Positions 40,924-48,089 of a stretch of 48,089 nucleotides of DNA are shown here, piece after piece. The stretch comes from an uncultured Gordonibacter sp. (GTDB taxonomy: Bacteria > Actinomycetota > Coriobacteriia > Coriobacteriales > Eggerthellaceae), in contig CAJFVW010000145.1 of assembly GCA_904420575.1 (NCBI GenBank), positions 1 to 48,089 of the forward strand. The letters are read 5' to 3'. Position 1 is the first letter of the stretch. The number at the start of each line of letters is the position of its first letter. Under the pieces are notes generated by a model. That model was not told the origin of the DNA and made no database searches. It saw only the letters and a list, made by a program, of their open reading frames with translations. Made by a program: the position numbers and the translations under genes.

Positions 40924-42324
40924 CTACTCGATGCCCATCACCTGCATGACCAAAAGCGCCACGGTCAGCACGGTGACGATGGCGACCGTCAGCCATATGA
41001 GCGCGCGCGAGACGAAGCGCGACCGATAGGCGCCCATCACGCGCTTGTCTGCCGAGATGATCGCCATGAACACCAGCAACACGGGCAGGATGATGCCGTT
41101 CACGAACTGAGCCGTCAGCATCACGCTCAGCAAGTCGATGTTCGGCACCAGCACCACCACGGCAGAAAACACTATCACGAACGTGAATATGCTCTTGAAC
41201 AGGGGTGCTTCCTTCCACTTGAACGAAACGCCCGCTTCCCAGCCAAACGCCTCGCAGATGACGAACGAGGTGGTCAGCGGCAGCACGCATGCCGCCAAGA
41301 ACGAGGCTGCAATCAGCCCGATGGCGAACAGGGCTTCCGCATACTGGCCGGCGAAAGGCGCCAACGCCCGTGCGGCGTCCGCGGCACTTTCGATCTCGAT
41401 GCCTTGAGGATACAGGACGGCGCCCGTCGTCACGATGATGAACCACGCCACCAGGCAGGCCGCTATGGTGCCTGAAACCGCGTCGACCTTGCTGGAGAAC
41501 AGGTCCTTCACCGTGGTGCCCTTCTCCACCACGTTGCTTTGGGCGAAGAACATCATCCACGGGGCGATGGTGGTGCCTATCATGGCAATGACCAGCGACA
41601 CGAAGCTCTGGTCGTCCACGATGTGCGGCACCACGGTGCTGGCGAGCGCCTCGTTCCAGTTCGGCTCTGCCATGAACGCTGCCACGATGTACGTCACGAA
41701 CACGCACGACAGCACCAGAAACACCTTCTGCACGCGCTTGTAGCTGCCGCCCACCACCAAAAGCCACACGGCTGCGGCGGCCACGGGCACCGAAAGGTAC
41801 TTCGACACGCCGAACATCTCCATGCCGCTGGCGATGCCGGCGAATTCCGAAAACGTGGTGGCCACGTTGCCTACGAGCAGCGCCAACATGGCCAGCGCCG
41901 TCAGGCGTATGCCGAAGCGCTCGCGGATGAGCGCGGCGAACCCCTTGCCGGTGACCGCGCCCATGCGGGTGGCCGTCATCTCCACCACGATGAGCAGCAC
42001 GCACATGATGGGGATGACCCACAGCGTGGCGAAGCCGAACTTCGCGCCCACGGTGGAATACGTGGAGATGCCGCCGGCGTCGTTGCCGGCCATGGCCGTG
42101 ACGATGCCCGGCCCCATGGCGGCCAGAAGCAGCCACAGCCGGTTCGGCTTCTTTTCCATCGTCTCGCCGTCGCCTGCAGACAGGCCGTCTGCCTGCGATT
42201 CCCGTGAGTCGTGAGGATACTTGGGGTTCTTGCCGGCGCTGCCCGTCGTGAAGGGGCCCCATTCGCGCCGTGGCTCTTCGGGGCCAGTCGCCTGCCGTAT
42301 GGCCTTCTTTTCCTTCAGCACCAT
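40924..42324 (-). CDS. Nramp-related magnesium transporter (NRMT type)
   Basis: 466 residues from ATG 42324, with a ~60-residue hydrophilic N-terminus (ATG 42159 would remove it). Eleven or so helices of the LeuT/Nramp fold. The metal-site motif of classical Nramp in helix 1, DPGN, is replaced by DAGG (NDAGGIST, about 81-88). In helix 6 the Met of MPHN is missing (TTIAPWMMFF, about 250-260). These changes define the NRMT clade that transports Mg2+ instead of Mn2+/Fe2+; a structurally studied member comes from Eggerthella lenta. It begins 4 bases after the MgtE-like gene and is surely cotranscribed with it. Confidence 0.88.
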   Translation of the reverse strand: MVLKEKKAIRQATGPEEPRREWGPFTTGSAGKNPKYPHDSRESQADGLSAGDGETMEKKPNRLWLLLAAMGPGIVTAMAGNDAGGISTYSTVGAKFGFATLWVIPIMCVLLIVVEMTATRMGAVTGKGFAALIRERFGIRLTALAMLALLVGNVATTFSEFAGIASGMEMFGVSKYLSVPVAAAAVWLLVVGGSYKRVQKVFLVLSCVFVTYIVAAFMAEPNWNEALASTVVPHIVDDQSFVSLVIAMIGTTIAPWMMFFAQSNVVEKGTTVKDLFSSKVDAVSGTIAACLVAWFIIVTTGAVLYPQGIEIESAADAARALAPFAGQYAEALFAIGLIAASFLAACVLPLTTSFVICEAFGWEAGVSFKWKEAPLFKSIFTFVIVFSAVVVLVPNIDLLSVMLTAQFVNGIILPVLLVFMAIISADKRVMGAYRSRFVSRALIWLTVAIVTVLTVALLVMQVMGIE

Positions 42325-42328
42325 GGCG

Positions 42329-43681
42329 CTAGCTCCACGAATACCCGATGATTTGGAACAGCACCAGCGTGTACAGCCCCAGGAACAGCAGTGCGGCCAC
42401 CGCGATGCCTACCACCATGAGCGCATTCACGCGCACCTTGTCGCCGCTCACGTCCTCTTCGATGGCGTCCCACGCGTCGTCGGTGGTCACGATGCCCAAC
42501 AGGCCTCCGCGCTCGTCCACCACCGGCATGGCAGGCAGGTCGTACTTGAAGATGTCGGCGGCCACGTCCTCTTCCGTTTCGTCCGGGGTCGCCGTGATGA
42601 TGTCTTCGAACATGACGGAGCCGACCGGCTTCGCGTCGTCGGTCAGCACCAGGGTCCTCAGGGAAAGCACACCCGTCAGCTGGTCGTATTCGTTCAGGAC
42701 GTAGACATAGTGCACGGTCGGATGGTCTTCGGGCAGCTCGCGCAGCACCTCGATGGTCTCGCCGACGGTCGTGTCTTCGTGCACGGCGACGAACTGCGGG
42801 GTCATCATGCCGCCGGCCGTTCCGTCCTTGTAGCCCAGCAACTGGCGGATTTCCGTGGCGTCCTCCACGCCCATGAGACGCAACAGGGTTTCGGCCTTTT
42901 CGTATGACAGGTCGCGCACGATGTCGGCGGCATCGTCGGGATCCATGCTGCCCAAAAGGCCGGCCGCGCGTGCATCGTCCAGCTCGTCGATGAACTCCGC
43001 CTGGTATTCGTCCTCCATTTCGGAGATGGCCTCGGTGGCCTGGGCGTCGTCCAGATGCTGGAACACGTTGGCACGCTGCTTGGGGTCGAGTTGCTCCAGG
43101 ATGTCGGCCACGTCGGCGGGATGCAGTTCGTCCAGGCGCTTGTGCGTGACCGAAAGCTGCACCTCGGACAGGTCGCGGTCGAGCAGGTCCATGTAGTTCC
43201 AGGCGATGATCTGCTCGTCGATGCGCTTGCCGAACGCCTTTGCCACGGCCACCACGGCGCGTTCGAGCCATGGCGCCAGACCACGCAGGATGCCGCGCGC
43301 GCCCACTTCGGCGCCTAGCAGGCGCAGCTGCGTGCCCGATTGCGATAGCTTGAGGTCGTTCACGCGCACAACCTTGAGCCCTTGCGTATCGACGATCTGA
43401 CGGTTCAAAAGGTCGCGGGCCAACAGAACTTCGTCGGGTTGCAGATAACTGAAGCGGATGTCGTGCGATTCCACGGACAGCCTGATGCCGTCCTCGTCGA
43501 ACTCGTCGACGTATTTGCGCCACGAGATCATGAACGGCACCTTGCCTGGACCTTGGAATGCCAGGCTGGTGATGCGCGGAAACACCTCGCCGGTGGAAAT
43601 GGCCAGATCGGAGATCGTGCCGATCTTTTCGCCGTTTGCATCGACGACGGGTTTCCCCATCATTTGAGAGAGATAAAGCAT
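42329..43681 (-). CDS. MgtE-like Mg2+ sensor with CBS pair, no channel domain
   Basis: 450 residues. Residues 1-75 and ~80-135 look like PRC-barrel-type segments (MGKPVVDANGEKIGTISDLAIS; RQIVDTQGLKVVRVNDL). The MgtE N-domain lies at about 180-285 (LHPADVADILEQLDPKQRANVFQHLDDAQATEAISEME), and a CBS pair at about 290-415 (GGMMTPQFVAVHEDTTVGE; VMFEDIITATPDETEEDVA; DERGGLLGIVTTDDA). It ends with a single transmembrane helix (about 423-446) instead of the five-helix MgtE channel. In MgtE the N and CBS domains bind Mg2+ and gate the pore; here they probably sense Mg2+ for the transporter gene that follows after 4 bases. AAGGGAA is the ribosome site. Confidence 0.88.
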   Translation of the reverse strand: MLYLSQMMGKPVVDANGEKIGTISDLAISTGEVFPRITSLAFQGPGKVPFMISWRKYVDEFDEDGIRLSVESHDIRFSYLQPDEVLLARDLLNRQIVDTQGLKVVRVNDLKLSQSGTQLRLLGAEVGARGILRGLAPWLERAVVAVAKAFGKRIDEQIIAWNYMDLLDRDLSEVQLSVTHKRLDELHPADVADILEQLDPKQRANVFQHLDDAQATEAISEMEDEYQAEFIDELDDARAAGLLGSMDPDDAADIVRDLSYEKAETLLRLMGVEDATEIRQLLGYKDGTAGGMMTPQFVAVHEDTTVGETIEVLRELPEDHPTVHYVYVLNEYDQLTGVLSLRTLVLTDDAKPVGSVMFEDIITATPDETEEDVAADIFKYDLPAMPVVDERGGLLGIVTTDDAWDAIEEDVSGDKVRVNALMVVGIAVAALLFLGLYTLVLFQIIGYSWS

Positions 43682-43783
43682 GATGTTCCCTTACGTGTCG
43701 TGCATCGGTGCTTGTCCACGACCGAACCGCAGGCGTTGGGCGCAACCCGACGCGCAGGCAGAGGCGGGATCAAGCTGAATGAT

Positions 43784-43894
43784 GCGTCGCAGTCGTCCTT
43801 CGACTGCCGACGCGCGGAAACTCGGGATACGAGCCGATTCCGCGTAAGGGAAGTCGAAGGTTACATACTGTGAGGCTTCGGTTTTCGAACCTTC
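43784..43894 (-). promoter_or_regulatory. structured leader upstream of the Mg2+ sensor/transporter operon
   Basis: Three consecutive stems: 43784-43795 with 43801-43813 (12 bp, one bulge); CGCGGAA/TTCCGCG (43813-43819 with 43838-43844) with an inner TCGG/CCGA; and GAAGGTT/AACCTTC (43856-43862 with 43888-43894). They lie 100-210 bases ahead of the operon on its 5' side. No M-box consensus was found. The wider gap 43682-44179 holds nothing else recognised. Confidence 0.45.
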
Positions 43895-44179
43895 AAGTAC
43901 GTTCCTTTCCTTGTCGTTGTGCTGGCCTTGTGGCCAACGGGCGTGATGCGCACCGGGGTTTGGCAATCGCCGTGAGCGGGCCTTGCACCGAACGCGTGCG
44001 AAGCCGGAACGCCCGTCTGACATGGCGCTGCGGCAACCACTGCATGATACCGACATCTCGGAAGGAATGCAATAATGTCCCGGTAAAGTGCAGGTAAAGT
44101 TCGGAAAAGCTGCGCGCGGGCTTGAATTGCGAAGCCATCCGAACACTCGGTGTTTTTTCTCGGACTCACCCGAACATGC

Positions 44180-45437
44180 TCGGATGAGTCTGGTCTGCTC
44201 CTTTCCCGAGAGGCCCCCGAAGGGGGCCCGAGAGGGCGGCCATAGAGCGCGGGTCCGAGAGAAAGGAGAGCGGAAGGTCGATCGCCCGCTCGCTCGGGAG
44301 GTCGAACGCCACGGTCTCGGACGAGGCCGGGCGCAACCGCACAGTCGCCAAGGGCCCCGGCAAGGGAGGGCGCGTCGAGGGCGTCCCTGAGGACGCGCGC
44401 CTCAAGCTGCTCTCGGAGGCCCGGCGCAGGGTCAACGCTCGCGAGGGGGACTTCGAGGCGATGATGGCGGCGGTGCGCTCCGACATGGCGCGCGGCCTGT
44501 CCCCCGCGCAGATAGTCGAGGCGAGGAAATGCCAGTTCGAGGTGCCGGCCTCCACCCTCTACCGGTGGATCGGGCGCGGGCACGCCGGCATGTCGAACAT
44601 GGACCTCAGGCGCAAGGTCGGCTACAAGCCGAGGAGGGGCCGCGCCGAGCCCAGGCCCACCCCGCACGGGCCGGGGCGCTCGTACGCGGCGTTTCTGTCC
44701 CTGCTCGACGACGAGCCCGCGGCGGCCTGCGAGATGGACTGCGTCATAGGGCTCGCCCGCGACTCGCAGTGTCTGCCCGCGCCCTGCCACCGGCCCTCCA
44801 AGGCCCAGCTGGCGCTGCTTCTGTCCGAGAAGACGCAGGCGGCCGTCGCGGGCGCCCTGGGCATGCTGGAGCACGCCTTGGGCGGCGGGGCGTTCGGGAG
44901 GCTCTTCGGGACCGTCCTGACCGACAACGGGGCGGAGTTCTCCGACTTCGGGGCCCTCGAGAAGTCGGCGCTGCCGAGCAGGGGGAGGCGGTGCCGCGTC
45001 TACTACTGCGACGTGAGGCAGTCCCAGCAGAAGGCGGGCTGCGAGCGCAACCACGTCGAGCTGCGCAAGCTGCTCCCCAAGGGGCGCGGGATCGGCTTCG
45101 ACGCCCTGGACGGGAGGGACGCGCCGAGCTCATGAGCCAGCTCAACTCGATGCCCAGGCCGTCGCTCATGGGGCTGTCCCCCCCCTCGCGATGCTCGGGG
45201 CCGCCATGCCGGAGGAGGCGGGCGCGCTCGTGGCCGCGCTCGGGATCCGCGAGGTACCCTGCGGGGAGCTCGACCTGACCCCGCGGGCCTTCGACCGGGC
45301 GCGGGCGGAAAGGGGCTGCCGCCTATTTGCTAGAGGCCCGAGGCCGACAACCGGATAGACCTTCCTGCGACCCGTTCGGATGAGTTTGGGAGCAGTTCGG
45401 GCGGGCATGGCGGAGCCATGCCCGCAGACTCATCCGA
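44180..45437 (+). mobile_element. degenerate IS30-family insertion sequence
   Basis: Terminal inverted repeats TCGGATGAGTCTG at 44180-44192 and its complement at 45425-45437 match 13/13, giving a 1258-bp element of normal IS30 size. It encloses a broken transposase gene. Base composition is more extreme in GC than the surrounding DNA. Related TTCGGAT sequences outside (44135-44145 in reverse, 45543-45553) may be older ends or preferred targets. Confidence 0.75.
44184..45357 (+). pseudogene. IS30-family transposase, frameshifted
   Basis: The gene would start at ATG 44184, inside the left terminal repeat, with MSLVCSFPERPPKGAREGGH. It shifts frame near 44235 into RSIARSLGRSNATVS (helix-turn-helix), with a probable internal deletion near 44400. 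The longest intact piece is 44461-45135 (224 residues) and has ACEMD, TVLTDNGAEFSD and CERNHVELRKLLPKG, the DDE catalytic residues. Further frameshifts near 45120 and 45180 precede the C-terminal LTPRAFDRARAERG. At least three frame breaks make it inactive. Confidence 0.75.
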
Positions 45438-45440
45438 ACG
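45373..45440. repeat. 68-bp two-part hairpin at the right IS end
   Basis: Outer arms 45373-45388 and 45425-45440 (16 bp, one G-U) contain another copy of the IS terminal repeat. Inner arms GCGGGCATGGC (45401-45411) / GCCATGCCCGC (45415-45425) are perfect with a GGA loop. It may be a terminator blocking read-through or a second IS end. Confidence 0.65.
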
Positions 45441-45584
45441 CCCTGCGGAAGGGCCGCCTCCCTTCGAATCTGCAGGTCGCGCATCGTCCTCTTCGGCCAT
45501 AGGGTGTTCGGCTAACTGGGAAAACTCTCCCTTCCGCTAAAGTGTTCGGATGATTTTGAAATTCAACCCTTATCGAGAAAACAG

Positions 45585-46408
45585 GTGCTACCATGCGTCC
45601 GTCGCCGCGAGAAGGTCACTGAGCCAATTTCGCCGGCGTTGACCAAGACGCGAAAACCGATCATCGGCGCTTTCAGAAGGGAGAACGTGGGCTACGAAGT
45701 GAGCGGGGTGTCCCTTTGCGGGACGCGTTACCGAGCCGATTTCAGATGGAGAAACGAGGACGGCACTTTGTCGCTTCGGGTAAGGCGCATGCTCTCAAGC
45801 TCCGACTATGAAAGCGCGCTCGACGAGGCCGAGCGCATGGCGCTGCACGACCTGTCTCCTGTGAGCGACGGCACGATCTCCTTGGGTGCGGCGATCGCGG
45901 AGTGCATCGCCTCGAAGGAAGGCGAGGTGTCCCCTCTGACGGCCACGGGCTACCGTGGTTCGCTGGGGAAGATGGCCCGCGCCTTGCGGAGAATCGTCAC
46001 CATGCCTTTGCGAACTCGAACCTTCGCATATTGATGACATGCCAGGTCACCGCCTTAGAATGGGGCGATTTCGACTGCGGGTTCGCAGCGGGACGCATCG
46101 TGCGGCGCATATCGCCCGAGCATGGGGTGGTCGTCGCCTATGCGAAACCGCGAACACTCGAAACATCTCCTGCGACGCGCAAGAGGCTGGATCTGGCCTA
46201 TGCGGTATCTCGTCGCGAGGGGCGCGCCTGCGCTGGCGCCCGGTTGTTCGACATCTTCCCGGAGGCGATGGCGCGAGAGTTCAACGCCGTTGCCAAGGTC
46301 TCGACGCTTCGTCAGCTGAGGGATGACCAGGGTGTATTACGTCAGGAATTCTCTCGTGCAGCGCGGGAAGACAAGCTGGCGCGCGAGCTACCACCCCGTG
46401 TTCGATGA
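45585..46408 (+). pseudogene. tyrosine recombinase/integrase remnant
   Basis: The first part (45585-46034) gives an arm-type segment (YEVSGVSLCGTRYRADFRWRNEDGT) and a core-binding domain (ISLGAAIAECIASKEGEVSPLTATGYRGSLGKMARAL), then stops. Another frame from about 46020 continues with LRILMTCQVTALEWGDFDCGFAAGRIVRR, the region around the first catalytic Arg, but without the normal 60-100 residues between. No His-x-x-Arg or Tyr box was found downstream. A deletion plus frameshift has destroyed the gene. The start (GTG 45585 or TTG 45639) is uncertain. Confidence 0.6.
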
Positions 46409-46468
46409 CGGGACTTCTATCTGTCTTATCTGTCGTGCTATCAGGAGTTCGAGAATTCGCGTCCTTCC

Positions 46469-47005
46469 TCAGGAGCGGGGATTTTCGGTGTCTTCTTCGG
46501 GAACCCATGATGCGCCGAACTCGGCGTCTTTGAACAAGGCCGCCAACCCCGTAATCTGTTTGAGGCGCAGGATCTCGTCCTTGTCCATGCCGAGGTGCTT
46601 CGATATCCATGCGTCCGAGCGGCCGAGCTCGTGAAGGTCGGCGACGATCCTGCTCATGAGATCGACGCTGTGGGATCCCCGTGCGCGGTTGTGCCTGATC
46701 GTCGATGCCATGCGGCAGTCGAGCGGCTTGTCGATCACGGATACCGGCAGCATGCCGTTCTCCCTTTCGTGGATGTCGGGGTGCTCGAGCATGACGCGGT
46801 AGCGGTGAAATCCGTCCACGATCACGTATTCGTCGCCCGTTTCGTCGAAGTAGCACACGATGGGCATGGTATAGCCGTCTTCCCTGATGCTGTCGTAAAG
46901 CAGATCGAGTTCGGGTGGAGCCACCGAGTTCGGGTTGTACGAATTCGGCTTCACCTTTTCGATCGGTACAGCGATTACGTTGTATACAGGGCTTCTAGGC
47001 TCCAT
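46469..47005 (-). CDS. ibrB: IbrB-like protein with ParB/sulfiredoxin-type domain
   Basis: 178 residues from ATG 47005. The ParB-like nuclease fold covers about 10-110 (VPIEKVKPNSYNPNSVAPPELDLLYDSIREDGYTMPIVCY; YVIVDGFHRYRVM, the family's GxxRxxA-like box written as GFHRYRV). A short helical region with a helix-turn-helix look (SDAWISKHLGMDKDEILRLKQITGLAALF) follows. It overlaps the upstream PAPS-reductase-like gene by 11 bases, the arrangement of the ibrAB pair described in E. coli as activators of immunoglobulin-binding protein genes and also common on phages and islands. Biochemical role unknown. Confidence 0.82.
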   Translation of the reverse strand: MEPRSPVYNVIAVPIEKVKPNSYNPNSVAPPELDLLYDSIREDGYTMPIVCYFDETGDEYVIVDGFHRYRVMLEHPDIHERENGMLPVSVIDKPLDCRMASTIRHNRARGSHSVDLMSRIVADLHELGRSDAWISKHLGMDKDEILRLKQITGLAALFKDAEFGASWVPEEDTENPRS

Positions 47006-48089
47006 TCTCTCCTCGCTTTCCGATTACCGCCCGGTACTCGCGCTTGAGAGCATCGACGCGCCTTTGCTGCTCGCGCGTTAGCCCGAACCCCATGAAGCGG
47101 CAGTTGTGGTCGTTCTTCAGGATGCAGTAGCACATCCTCTTCCAGCTGGGGATGTCTTTGGTGCTCTTCACGTCGTCGGTGTGGTCGGGGAGGTCGCCCT
47201 CGAACACGATGCGGGAGTTCTTGCGAAGGGTATAGTTGGAAACGCCGTTGCGCCTTATGCGGTAGCCGTGTTCCAAGAGCTCGGATATAATCTCTTCGCT
47301 CAGGACTCCGCCCGTTTCGTACCAGAACTCGATCGAGGTTTTGAACTTGCGCACGTAGCTTTCGCGCAGCTGGCGGGGGAGCGTTTCAAGCAGGAAGAAC
47401 GTGAACGATTTCCACGTGTGCCCTTCGGGGAGTTCCAGGTTTCGATATCCCATGGCCTTGGTGCGGCAGTAGATTGCGCCGAAGTTCGCGCCCTGCACGC
47501 GTCCGACGAGCTTGGTCCATATTTCGGGATCGATCACGCGATAGAGGTTGAGGCTGTCTTTCGCCGAATCTCCGAAGGGGGAGGCGACCCGCATCTGATC
47601 GGGTGAGAGGCCCGCCATGTGGTACAGGTCGTAAAGGCGGTTGTAGTCGTACCCGAAGAGAGCATTTGCGTGCCAGACGTCGGACACCGACCAGTCGTAT
47701 AGGGGGCTTGCGGCCCAAACGTCCTTGAATTGCGAAGTGATCCAGCATTTCCCTTCGTAGCCATGGCGCTTGTTGAGTATTCCGCTGTAGCGGTGCAGCG
47801 ATTCGTCGGCGCGGATCCCGAGCAGGCAGACCGTTTTCCGCCGCCGTGCGCCATCCGGTACCACCTTCCAAACTGCTTGGCAAGATCTTCTTGGTGCATC
47901 CTGTAGCGGTAGGTTTCGATAGGGTTCTTTTCGAGGTTGACGACGTAAGGGTGTTCGGGCATGGGACGGACCCATGCGTCCTCCTTCTCGTCGTCCCACG
48001 GATACCAGAACATCTCGTAGCTGCTGAGGGCGGTTCTCGTGGCCATGGGCAGGCACACCCAGTAGGGTTCCGTTTCTCCTTCGATTCTG
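46995..48089 (-). pseudogene. ibrA: IbrA-like PAPS-reductase-family protein, frameshifted, cut by the window
   Basis: The C-terminal ~280 residues are intact and typical of IbrA (DUF3440): CLLGIRADESLHRYSG, WITSQFKDVWAASPLYDW, SVSDVWHANALFGYDYN, LYDLYHMAGLSPDQMRVASPFG, KLVGRVQGANFGAIY. The preceding segment (MFWYPWDDEKEDAWVRPMP, GRWYRMAHGGGK) lies in another frame. The frames meet at a GGAAAAC run (complement of 47832-47838). Either a one-base indel has broken the gene, the base call is wrong, or a -1 slip joins them. The N-terminal ATP-pyrophosphatase motif lies beyond 48089. Ahead of ibrB in a mobile-looking region. Confidence 0.65.

Noticed and set aside
43682-44160. M-box (ykoK) magnesium riboswitch before the Mg2+ operon
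   Set aside because: The conserved M-box sequence core was not found on the minus strand; only generic stems are present.
1-48089. tRNA, rRNA genes or CRISPR arrays
   Set aside because: No T-loop/acceptor patterns, rRNA segments or regularly spaced direct repeats were seen on either strand.

Overview
The window looks like the chromosomal replication-origin end of a high-GC member of the Coriobacteriia, most likely Eggerthellaceae. The evidence is the rpmH-rnpA-yidD-yidC-jag-rsmG-parA-parB order with DnaA-box-like sequences at the left edge, two Tat-exported flavoprotein reductases each beside a membrane-bound LuxR regulator, an NRMT-type Nramp transporter, and very GC-rich coding DNA. Species cannot be fixed from the sequence alone.

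Layout. 1-300: two DnaA-box-like 9-mers and the rpmH promoter. 326-7593 (+): ribosomal protein L34, RNase P protein, YidD, YidC, Jag/KhpB, RsmG, a uracil-DNA-glycosylase-like protein, ParA and ParB. Seven identical 16-bp parS palindromes lie in the gaps between 1906 and 7897. 7908-15570: RlmN (-), Ddl (+), an unknown tail-anchored protein (-), a DnaQ-DinG exonuclease/helicase fusion and a single-pass membrane protein (+). 15636-19016: a 1126-residue membrane protein whose two ends resemble an M28 metallopeptidase without most of its catalytic residues, split by a long disordered insert. 19156-19305: a small zinc-ribbon protein.

19493-28295 is a metabolic region. A LysR regulator is divergent from a phenylacetate-CoA-ligase-like enzyme, which is followed by a lone LysR effector-binding domain. 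A polysaccharide-flippase-like protein sits on the other strand, then a three-gene 2-oxoacid:ferredoxin oxidoreductase operon (gamma-delta fusion, alpha, beta). Together these suggest conversion between aryl or branched acids, their CoA thioesters and 2-oxoacids.

28509-39161 holds two Tat flavoproteins of the fumarate-reductase type with LuxR partners. Between them lie a small XRE regulator with repeated operator-like sites, an alanine/glycine:cation symporter and an M20 amidohydrolase. 39274-43681 holds 5-formyl-THF cyclo-ligase, a small structured transcript or attenuator, an Rrf2 regulator, and a two-gene operon joining an MgtE-like cytosolic sensor (without the MgtE channel) to an Nramp-related Mg2+ transporter. 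43682-48089 is mobile or decaying DNA: a structured leader, a broken IS30-type element with 13-bp terminal repeats, a broken tyrosine recombinase, and an IbrB/IbrA (ParB-like/PAPS-reductase-like) pair cut by the window edge.

No tRNA, rRNA or CRISPR array was seen. All family calls are from reading motifs by eye; no database search was possible.
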